Of a DNA stretch of 33,726 bases, positions 23,566 through 30,916 are shown piece by piece (within the stretch, counting starts at the first letter, position 1; the number at the start of each line of letters is the position of its first letter). This DNA is from Chloroflexota bacterium (lineage in GTDB: Bacteria > Chloroflexota > Anaerolineae > Aggregatilineales > Phototrophicaceae). A program made the position numbers and the translations under genes. The notes beneath the pieces were generated by a model. That model ran no database searches. It was not told where the DNA came from and was given only the letters and a program-made list of their open reading frames with translations. The stretch is taken from NCBI GenBank assembly GCA_023430545.1, contig JAEZAF010000131.1, positions 1 to 33,726 of the forward strand. Reading direction: 5' to 3'.

Positions 23566-24714
23566 ATGACGATGTCCGAGCGAATCTATCTGTCCCCTCC
23601 GCATATGTCCGGCACGGAACTTACGTTGATTCAGCAGGCATTCGCCGATAACTGGGTTGCCCCCGCCGGACCTCACCTGTCTGCCTTTGAACAACAGTTT
23701 TGCGAATACACAGGTGCTCCACATGCTTTGGCGCTCTCCTCGGGCACAGCAGCGATTCACCTTGCACTCCTGACAACGGAAATACAGACTGGCGATGAAG
23801 TGCTGGTATCAACGCTCACCTTTGCTGGAAGCGTCAATCCTATTCTGTATGTGGGGGCTACTCCTACCTTCATAGACAGCGAACCAGACTCCTGGAATAT
23901 CGATCCCAATTTACTTGAGGATGTACTGCGACTACGTGCAAAGAGGGGTAAGTTGCCTAAAGCAGTTATGGTTGTCCACCTGTATGGGCAATCGGCGGAT
24001 ATGGAACCAATTATGGGCATCTGTGACCGCCACGGCGTCATGGTCATCGAGGATGCAGCCGAGGCATTGGGCAGCAGTTATCAAGGACGGCATCCCGGCA
24101 CATTCGGACGCCTCGGAATATTCTCGTTCAATGGAAACAAAATCATCACTACTTCCGGTGGCGGAATGTTGGTCTCAGAGGAAAAGCACTTGATCGACCA
24201 CGCTCGTAAGCTGGCCACTCAGGCACGTGAGCCAGTCCCACACTATGAGCATACGGAGATCGGCTACAACTACCGCATGAGCAATATTCTGGCTGCAGTA
24301 GGATGCGGGCAGTTAAATGTTATCGAGGAGAGAGTACGCCGAAAGCGCGAAATCTACGACTGTTACCGTACGCGTTTGGGTGACCTTCCGGGCCTGACAT
24401 TTGCGCCTGAAATGCCCTATGGACGACACACTCGCTGGCTGACCGTTGTGTTGATCGATCCACATCAGTTCGGCGCAGATCGCGAACAGATCCGCCTGAA
24501 GCTTGAGGAACACAACATCGAATCGCGTCCGTTGTGGAAGCCGATGCATCTTCAGCCGGTCTTTCAATCATATGAGGTGATTGGCGGCGCAGTGTCTGAA
24601 AGGCTGTTCGAGCAAGGTCTCTGTCTGCCATCGGGAACAGCTATAACGAACGAGCAGCTTGACACTATCATCTCCGTAATCCGTCAGATCCATGAAGATG
24701 TGTCTGTCAAATAG
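23566..24714 (+). CDS. DegT/DnrJ/EryC1/StrS (PglE-like) sugar aminotransferase
   Basis: 382 residues. This is a PLP-dependent nucleotide-sugar aminotransferase. IYLSPPHMSGTELTLIQQAF starts the fold, ALSSGTAAIHLAL binds the cofactor phosphate, and EDAAEALGS carries the cofactor Asp. FSFNGNKIITTSGGGML holds the Schiff-base lysine (Lys192 from the chosen start), followed by IGYNYRMSNILAAVGCGQL. Opening with SPP.MSG.E is common in UDP-4-keto-sugar aminotransferases such as PglE. It should aminate the 4-keto product of the dehydratases before acetylation by the adjacent PglD-like enzyme. ATG 23566 (or 23572) is preferred; an upstream TTG at 23527 lies in A/T-rich leader without homology. A 150-nt gap separates it from the acetyltransferase gene. 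Confidence 0.92.
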   Translation: MTMSERIYLSPPHMSGTELTLIQQAFADNWVAPAGPHLSAFEQQFCEYTGAPHALALSSGTAAIHLALLTTEIQTGDEVLVSTLTFAGSVNPILYVGATPTFIDSEPDSWNIDPNLLEDVLRLRAKRGKLPKAVMVVHLYGQSADMEPIMGICDRHGVMVIEDAAEALGSSYQGRHPGTFGRLGIFSFNGNKIITTSGGGMLVSEEKHLIDHARKLATQAREPVPHYEHTEIGYNYRMSNILAAVGCGQLNVIEERVRRKREIYDCYRTRLGDLPGLTFAPEMPYGRHTRWLTVVLIDPHQFGADREQIRLKLEEHNIESRPLWKPMHLQPVFQSYEVIGGAVSERLFEQGLCLPSGTAITNEQLDTIISVIRQIHEDVSVK

Positions 24715-24982
24715 GTAGTTCTCCTCTAACCTGCTCTATCAAGTTCTGTGCTTTAAAGAATCCCCTCTCAAAATGGATAAATGGATCGCCCCTTCAGGAT
24801 TTATGGCGTGCAACTTTTCCCTTCATAACACAGACGCTTTTCTTTAGCATGGTTACCTTTGCCCTCGGTTTCTTAACAATCTTTCATATGCCATACATCG
24901 GACAATATGTTAAGGTAATGTAACCGCATAATATTTTACCTGTGACACCTAGTATCAAAATCTCGTATAGGAGAGATGAGAT
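24715..24982 (+). promoter_or_regulatory. Intergenic region before the NusG paralog, probable promoter
   Basis: 268 nt with no gene, A/T-rich toward the 3' end (GTTAAGGTAATGTAACC, then CATAATATTTT). This is a plausible place for a promoter that starts a second transcript beginning with the NusG-like gene. GGAGAGATGAG just before ATG 24983 gives the ribosome site. No individual -35/-10 pair can be fixed by eye. Confidence 0.3.
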
Positions 24983-25492
24983 ATGGCTGCACAGTGGTAT
25001 ACAATCTTTAGTAAACCACGTAAAGAAATTCAGGTCGCTAATTATTTAATCGCACAGGAACTTGAAGTCTACTGTCCTACTCTGGATGTGAATCCAGTGA
25101 ACCGACGTGCAGCAAAAATCCGTCCTTATTTCCCCCGCTATCTTTTTGTGCTTGCTGATATTCAAACAATAGGCACCGGTGCGCTTCAGTGGATACCCGG
25201 CGCAGTGGGAATGGTTGCCTTTGATGGTGAGCCTGTCACCGTACCTGATCCTTATATTGCAGAGCTTAAAAGGCGTTTGGCTGAGATTGAAGGAAGTGGT
25301 GGTCTTCATGCAGCCAGGTTTAAACGTGGTGATGCAGTTCGTATTACTGAAGGGCCATTTGCGGGATTTGATGCAATCTTCGATACTCAATTGGATGACA
25401 ACAGCCGGATTCAGGTGCTCTTGCACTGGCTTGGTCGTGAGATCCGCACGAAATTAGATAGTCAGGCTGTTGTGAACCGTAAGACACATTGA
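24983..25492 (+). CDS. NusG-like specialised transcription antiterminator (RfaH/LoaP/UpxY type)
   Basis: 169 residues. The NGN domain runs from QWYTIFSKPRKEIQVANYLI through YCPTLDVNPVNRRAAKIRPY and FPRYLFV to about residue 90. The C-terminal KOW domain follows, with FKRGDAVRITEGPFAGFDAI. Housekeeping NusG is usually next to secE; this one lies inside a polysaccharide locus, where paralogs such as RfaH, LoaP and UpxY help RNA polymerase read through long biosynthetic operons. It probably binds RNA polymerase clamp helices and reduces pausing over the downstream genes. GGAGAGATGAG precedes the ATG. No ops-like recruitment element was recognised. Whether it acts on the whole locus or only the genes after 25.6 kb is unknown. 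Confidence 0.9.
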   Translation: MAAQWYTIFSKPRKEIQVANYLIAQELEVYCPTLDVNPVNRRAAKIRPYFPRYLFVLADIQTIGTGALQWIPGAVGMVAFDGEPVTVPDPYIAELKRRLAEIEGSGGLHAARFKRGDAVRITEGPFAGFDAIFDTQLDDNSRIQVLLHWLGREIRTKLDSQAVVNRKTH

Positions 25493-25571
25493 CGTATGTA
25501 ATAGTCGTGAATAGCCTTCGGGGCGATATCCCATGTGGTCTAACCAACTGACCGCAGGTTTATCATGATGT

Positions 25572-25587
25572 CATTGTGAGCACAATG
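25572..25587. promoter_or_regulatory. Palindrome CATTGTG-AG-CACAATG (candidate operator or RNA hairpin)
   Basis: Perfect 7-bp arms are separated by 2 nt, in the gap between the NusG-like gene and the secreted Cys-rich protein gene. Close spacing of the arms suits a protein-bound DNA dyad better than an RNA hairpin. The regulator is unknown. Confidence 0.35.
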
Positions 25588-25664
25588 GATTTATACAAAC
25601 GAGAGATGCGTGATTTGCGTCAGCAGCGTTGCTATATGCTTATTGTCGATATCGAGGTCATGTG

Positions 25665-27167
25665 ATGCGTGGAAAATATCTTACATTTGTGTTCTGTCTC
25701 ATTTTGGTGACAGGTCTGACATCCGTCGCTCACGCACAGACCCATGTGAGCAAAATATGCAATCCTGAATGTATGAATGCAATTACCACTTCTTCAGCAT
25801 CTCATTCACGTACCCCACTATCCTTCCAGCCACCTATCGTCTGTCCCTCAGGGGTTGGACAGGTGGTCTGTGAACTGGTTTTCGATGATCCAGATGATAT
25901 CAGTATCATTCTTGAACTGTGTGAGCGAGGACTACTTGACCCGCAGATATGTCAGTCTCTGAATGCACAAAGCACTGTCATCCAGTTGACAGCGACCTGT
26001 CCGCTGGTCGTAAATTACAACCTTGCCCGTGCAGCACGCGGTTGCGCAGACCTTGACCGCAACGAAGCGTGTTACGGCTCGGGGCAAGCGGTCTCTATAC
26101 CTAGTGAGCTATTCACTGAGCCTGTCGAGATCGTCGATTTACCGCCCGTGATCGCTATTGAAGTCGGCGGATACAGCCTGAATGCAGCTCAGTATAGCTT
26201 CAGTCTGCTGAATTCGGATGCTGATCTGCATATCGGCGTCGATGGTGGTTTGCGGATACTGATGTTCAACGGTGTGCGTGTCGAAAACGCCGTTACCCAA
26301 GCCGAGGCAGTTCTGTTACCAGAAGAAGCAGTCGAGGTATCCCTGCAAGAAACGGCAGCCCTGTTCGACAGCCCTTCAGAGGCTGGTAAACAAACGATCA
26401 TTGCGGAAATTACGACAGGAGATATTCTTCTGGTCGATGCGGTCAGCGCCGATGAAGAGTGGGCACGAGTACTGTACTCCACTGAGACACCGTTCGGCGA
26501 AAATCCCAATGCATGGGTCAGCACGGATGCAGTCATGTTTCCAGAGGATGTTATCCCAGACGAATTACCGCGCATGGAAGTTGATGACCATACCCCCATG
26601 CACAGTTTCTACTTTTTGCCGAACAGTGTGCCAGTCCCCGAATGCACCCCCGTCTTAGGTGATACACTTTTGCTTCAGGCACCACGGGATATCGAGACGA
26701 CCTTTGTCGCAAATGATGCCCGGGTACTTATCACGGATACGGTTGCCCTTCATTACGCTAATAGTGATGACGATCTTGAGTTGCGCGTTGTAAACGGTAT
26801 TGCAGTCATCAATCCTGGCACTGAGCTGGCAGAAGTGATTGCACCGGGCTATGGAGTACGAATCGAATTAGCAGACCAGCGGCAGAATTTAGGTGCTGAT
26901 GGTATAGCCAATGACTACACACTGGCCGCTGATGCACAGTGGGATGAACCATTTGAACTACCTTTGGCATTGATAGAAAATATGGCCGCATTCGAGACTC
27001 TTCCACCCGAACTGTTGAATCAACCCATCGATGCACCACGCTGTGGCAGCGAAACTCAGGGCCAGGACTGCGATATTGAGTACGACTCAGATCAAGATGC
27101 GGCACTCGTTGCTAAGCTTTGCAATGAAGGGCTTCTCTCAGATGAACTGGAAATATGTAGTGAATGA
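25665..27167 (+). CDS. Secreted Cys-rich protein with SH3/FecR-like segments
   Basis: 500 residues from ATG 25665, preceded by GAGG at 25654-25657 (7 nt spacing). An in-frame start 36 nt upstream would spoil the signal peptide. Residues 1-25 are a clear signal peptide (MRGKYLTFVFCLILVTGL, ending AHAQ). Near the N-terminus, DDISIILELCERGLLDPQIC resembles DAALVAKLCNEGLLSDELEI at the C-terminus, which is also followed by Cys, so a short Cys-containing motif flanks the protein. The middle has FecR-like beta segments (LHIGVDGGLRILMFNGVRVE, LELRVVNGIAVI) and an SH3-like stretch (TTGDILLVDAVSADEEWARV). It is extracytoplasmic and sits just before the chain-length kinase, so a role in polymer export or binding is plausible. 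No family is recognised over the full length. Confidence 0.7.
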   Translation: MRGKYLTFVFCLILVTGLTSVAHAQTHVSKICNPECMNAITTSSASHSRTPLSFQPPIVCPSGVGQVVCELVFDDPDDISIILELCERGLLDPQICQSLNAQSTVIQLTATCPLVVNYNLARAARGCADLDRNEACYGSGQAVSIPSELFTEPVEIVDLPPVIAIEVGGYSLNAAQYSFSLLNSDADLHIGVDGGLRILMFNGVRVENAVTQAEAVLLPEEAVEVSLQETAALFDSPSEAGKQTIIAEITTGDILLVDAVSADEEWARVLYSTETPFGENPNAWVSTDAVMFPEDVIPDELPRMEVDDHTPMHSFYFLPNSVPVPECTPVLGDTLLLQAPRDIETTFVANDARVLITDTVALHYANSDDDLELRVVNGIAVINPGTELAEVIAPGYGVRIELADQRQNLGADGIANDYTLAADAQWDEPFELPLALIENMAAFETLPPELLNQPIDAPRCGSETQGQDCDIEYDSDQDAALVAKLCNEGLLSDELEICSE

Positions 27168-27233
27168 TCATGAGAGGTAGCAAGGGCATGGCTCTCCCTT
27201 CGCGCTTCCTATAACACATCTGGAAACTTTAAT

Positions 27234-28904
27234 ATGGAATTGATTGAATACTATCGCCTTCTCCGGCGGTGGCTATGGTTAATTGTGATTGCTGCATTTG
27301 CAGGTGGCACACTAGGCTATATTGTCGCAGACAGTCGCGAACCGGTTTATCGGGCACAGGCGATGCTTTCCATTGGCAGCTATATCTCATCACCCAATCC
27401 CCAAACAGGTGAAATTAAACTTGGACAGGACCTGGCCGTGACCTATGCGGAATTGGCGCGGACCTTCGAAGTGCTGACAGGAACGGCTTCCGCGGTTGAT
27501 GTCTCCCTTACTCCAGAAGCCCTGCGAGAGTTAATGAGTACGCAGATCGTGCCGGGAACTTCTCTACTGGTTATTCAGATCGAATACACAGACCCTGTAA
27601 TGGCCGCTGAAATCGCAAACGAGCTTGCGAACCAGTTGATTTTGCTCAGTCCTACAAACCTTACACCAGAACAACAGGCACAGGTCGGGATTGCGGTCAG
27701 TCAGATTGATGCTCTGCGACAGGAAATCGATCAGCTTCGGTTGGAGCTCAACGAGGTCGATGAGGCACTTGGCACCGCAGATTCACAGGATACAGTCGAT
27801 AGACTAATCGGCCAGCGCAACATTCTGTACGAGCAGATTAATGAGCGGACCGGGAATATCGCCAGTTTCTCAAATACGATCGCGGGTTATTCCCAGCGCA
27901 CAAACTCTGTTGAGATCGTTGAGACAGCTCGTATCGCTACAGAGCCAATCGCGACCAGCCCACTGCGAAGCGGTATTCTCGCAGCAGTGGTCGCCGCAAG
28001 TCTGGCTTTCGGCGTCGTAATGCTGATAGAGTATCTTAACGACACGTTCCGCTCTGCAACTGAAGTAAGTCAACAGCTTGGTTTACCTGTTATTGGTGTC
28101 ATTGCAAAGATGGCCGGCAAAGATAACGGATACCGAGGCAATCTGATCACTGAGAATCTGTTCTCACAGCATTTCGAGCAGTACAACACTCTTCAAACTA
28201 ACCTCCTACTGCGGACAGCTAACCGACCACGCACCTTTATTATCACCAGCGCCATGCCCTTCGAGGGTAAGACGCTGACTGCTGCCAATCTTGCTATCGC
28301 AATCGCTCTCGGCGAGAAAAAAGTTCTGTTGATTGATGCCGACCTTCGCAAGCCCAAGCTACATAGTGTCTTCGGCCTGCCCAACATCGTTGGTCTGACT
28401 AACCTTCTGCGTGATTTCAAGTTGCAATCAAGGGCAAACGGTGCCGAACCGCATCAGGAGTTATGGGTAAATCCGGGCAAATTGAATGAGTTTGTTCAGG
28501 AAACTCATGTTCAAAATCTTTCAGTGATTACCAGCGGCTTCACATCGCAGAATCCAACAAGCCTGTTGAGTTCCGAAATACTTACGCATTGGATAAAACT
28601 GTTTTTTGAAGATCTGAAAGTCGATGTCGTGATCTTTGACACTCCGCCTGTACTCGTTGTGCCGGACAGCATGATGATTACAGAGGGGGTTGACGGGAAT
28701 GTGGTTCTTGTCGTGGAAGCGAATCGTACCAAGCGAAGTGCTGCCATCAGTGCAAAGGAACGTTTCACTGATGTTGGGTATGAAGTCATGGGTGCTGTAT
28801 TGAACCGCGCAGCATCAGGTGACCTCGACTACTACGGTTATCAGGGTTATTACTACTATTCAGATAATCCAGGCGACGAAGTAACAGCCGAAGAAGGCAC
28901 ATAG
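27234..28904 (+). CDS. Polysaccharide co-polymerase / bacterial tyrosine autokinase (Wzc-like fusion)
   Basis: 556 residues in one chain. The Wzz-type N-terminal half has a transmembrane helix at ~12-32 (RRWLWLIVIAAFAGGTLGYI), an extracytoplasmic region with coiled coil at ~145-215, and a second helix at ~246-266. The cytoplasmic BY-kinase follows with Walker A SAMPFEGKT (339-347), Walker A' VLLIDADLRKP (364-374 region) and Walker B DVVIFDTPP. The tail has a tyrosine cluster (Tyr533, 534, 536, 539-542) for autophosphorylation. Such proteins control chain length and coordinate Wzy-dependent export through phosphorylation cycles. No cognate tyrosine phosphatase gene is visible in the window. 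The ribosome site before ATG 27234 is weak. Confidence 0.93.
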   Translation: MELIEYYRLLRRWLWLIVIAAFAGGTLGYIVADSREPVYRAQAMLSIGSYISSPNPQTGEIKLGQDLAVTYAELARTFEVLTGTASAVDVSLTPEALRELMSTQIVPGTSLLVIQIEYTDPVMAAEIANELANQLILLSPTNLTPEQQAQVGIAVSQIDALRQEIDQLRLELNEVDEALGTADSQDTVDRLIGQRNILYEQINERTGNIASFSNTIAGYSQRTNSVEIVETARIATEPIATSPLRSGILAAVVAASLAFGVVMLIEYLNDTFRSATEVSQQLGLPVIGVIAKMAGKDNGYRGNLITENLFSQHFEQYNTLQTNLLLRTANRPRTFIITSAMPFEGKTLTAANLAIAIALGEKKVLLIDADLRKPKLHSVFGLPNIVGLTNLLRDFKLQSRANGAEPHQELWVNPGKLNEFVQETHVQNLSVITSGFTSQNPTSLLSSEILTHWIKLFFEDLKVDVVIFDTPPVLVVPDSMMITEGVDGNVVLVVEANRTKRSAAISAKERFTDVGYEVMGAVLNRAASGDLDYYGYQGYYYYSDNPGDEVTAEEGT

Positions 28905-29002
28905 CTCCTTCAACATGTAATGTCCTCAAATTTGCCAATTCTCTATGGTTATACTTATATTTATTAACATGTAACACGGCGCAAATAAAAAAGGATCTAC
29001 AC

Positions 29003-30904
29003 ATGCCCACCAATGGAAGCAGCTATGTTGAAATTCAGCGGAAAGCAAGAAGATTCGCAAAATGGGCAGCAGCCGATGCGGTCATTATTGGTGCATCCTA
29101 TATCATTGTGCTGTTCATCCGCCTGATTGCCACCAGTCTCTTTCATTATGCCAATGCACTACCCTTTATTATTGCGGCTGTTATTATCACTATCGCCTCC
29201 CTATATCTTTATCGTGTTTATCATAGAGTATGGGCTTACACAAGCGGACATGGTGTGGCGACTTTAGTGGCCGCTATGCTCACCGCCGGAACTATTGTTT
29301 GCATCCTGAACATTGTTATCACCCCACGTCCCCTACCCTTTAGTGTCATTATCGTCTCCAATATGCTTGCACTCAGCGGAATCGTTGCTATTCGTTATCG
29401 CACACGCCTGATCAGCGGATTTAACTGGAGATGGCGCGCTCTACTCTTTAATGAATTCCCCCGGGACAAGTCGAAGCGGGTAGTTATTGTAGGGGCGGGA
29501 GAATCGGGGCAGACCCTAGCATGGCGGCTGAAACATCGCTTCACATCCCACCACTATAAAATCGTTGGTTTTATAGATGATGATCCCGAAAAGATGGATA
29601 TGTATATCGAAGGCATTCCTGTACTGGGAACCCGTTTTGCGATCCCTGATATTATTCAGGAACGCCAGATCGACCTGATTGTCGTTGCAATCCACAATAT
29701 CGATGGTCCCACGTTCCGAGAAATTCTCAGCCTGTGTGAGCAGACTGAGGCACGTATCAAAGTCGTGCCCGATATGCTGCTTTTCCTTGAAAAGACAGAT
29801 AATCTGGACCCACTGCGTGATGTAGTCCCTGAAGATCTCATCGGACGCAGCATTGTGGAACGACATTCCGCAGTCGATCTGCGTCCTGTCATGCATAAAT
29901 GCGTCCTTGTGACTGGTGCGGCGGGTTCTATAGGCTCAGAGTTAAGTCGTCAGCTCACCGACTATGAGCCGCAGACGTTGATTCTTCTGGACAGCAACGA
30001 GAGCAGCCTGCATGATCTTTATATTGGCCTCAAAGCCAAGCATAAGCATCTGCACCTGATCCCAGTGCTGGTGGATGTCACAAACAAGAGTCGACTCCGG
30101 TGTATTTTCGAGAAGTATCGGCCACAGGTGGTCTTCCATGCCGCAGCTTACAAACACGTCCCCATTCTGGAAGAATTCCCTGATGAAGCGCTGCGAATCA
30201 ATATCGGTGGTACGCTCAATGTCGTTGACTTTGCCCAGCGTTTTCGCGTCGAACGCTTTGTGCTGATTTCAACAGATAAGGCTGTGAATCCATCCAGCGT
30301 GATGGGTGCCAGTAAACGTGTCTGTGAACATATCATTCATGCTTACAGTCAGGGTGGCAGCAATACACTGTTTACAGCAGTACGCTTCGGAAATGTATTA
30401 GGCAGCCGGGGCAGCGTAGTACCAACTTTCAACCAGCAGATTGATAATGGCGGACCAGTCACCATCACCCATCCCGAGATGACTCGTTACTTCATGAGTA
30501 TTCCTGAAGCCTCGAATCTGGTGATCCATGCAGCATGTCTAACGCATGGTGATGAGATTTTCCTGTTGAGAATGGGTGAAAAAGTCCGGATTCTGGACAT
30601 CGCCGAACGCATGATTCGCCTGCGTGGTTTAAGGCCTTATCACGACATCCCCATTATTTTCACAGGCATCCGCCCTGGTGAGAAACTGGATGAAGAGCTG
30701 CACGATCACTGGGAACAACCGTGCGAGACACTTCATCCTCATATCTATAAACTGAGTGGGACAGAACAGAATGCAGACGCACAGGATGTCCTCGGTAATA
30801 TCAGACATTTGCTGGAACACGGCTACGGTCAGAATCATGAACCTCTGGAAACGTTATTAAACGTAACAAGTCTTCACTATAATGCCTTTTCACAGAGGGC
30901 ATAG
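29003..30904 (+). CDS. Membrane-bound nucleotide-sugar 4,6-dehydratase (PglF/WbpM/CapD type), copy 2
   Basis: 633 residues. Four N-terminal hydrophobic segments (~22-135) precede VVIVGAGESGQ (~160-170) and the SDR domain VTGAAGSIGSE (~303-313). The active-site region is STDKAVNPSSVMGASKR, with Met434 and Lys438. Residue numbering agrees with the copy at 13234 through at least residue 440 without a gap, so the two are close paralogs, well over half identical by eye. AAGGAT lies 8 nt before ATG 29003. Copies at both ends of the locus could make different sugars, or one may serve a 2,3- or 4,6-modified second residue. Which copy pairs with the PglE/PglD-like enzymes cannot be decided from the sequence. 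Confidence 0.92.
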   Translation: MPTNGSSYVEIQRKARRFAKWAAADAVIIGASYIIVLFIRLIATSLFHYANALPFIIAAVIITIASLYLYRVYHRVWAYTSGHGVATLVAAMLTAGTIVCILNIVITPRPLPFSVIIVSNMLALSGIVAIRYRTRLISGFNWRWRALLFNEFPRDKSKRVVIVGAGESGQTLAWRLKHRFTSHHYKIVGFIDDDPEKMDMYIEGIPVLGTRFAIPDIIQERQIDLIVVAIHNIDGPTFREILSLCEQTEARIKVVPDMLLFLEKTDNLDPLRDVVPEDLIGRSIVERHSAVDLRPVMHKCVLVTGAAGSIGSELSRQLTDYEPQTLILLDSNESSLHDLYIGLKAKHKHLHLIPVLVDVTNKSRLRCIFEKYRPQVVFHAAAYKHVPILEEFPDEALRINIGGTLNVVDFAQRFRVERFVLISTDKAVNPSSVMGASKRVCEHIIHAYSQGGSNTLFTAVRFGNVLGSRGSVVPTFNQQIDNGGPVTITHPEMTRYFMSIPEASNLVIHAACLTHGDEIFLLRMGEKVRILDIAERMIRLRGLRPYHDIPIIFTGIRPGEKLDEELHDHWEQPCETLHPHIYKLSGTEQNADAQDVLGNIRHLLEHGYGQNHEPLETLLNVTSLHYNAFSQRA

Positions 30905-30916
30905 CGGGAAACATAA

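Noticed and set aside
25572..25587. LacI-type operator
   Set aside because: The arms resemble TTGTGAGC of the lac operator, but the centre spacing is different and no LacI-family gene is in the window.
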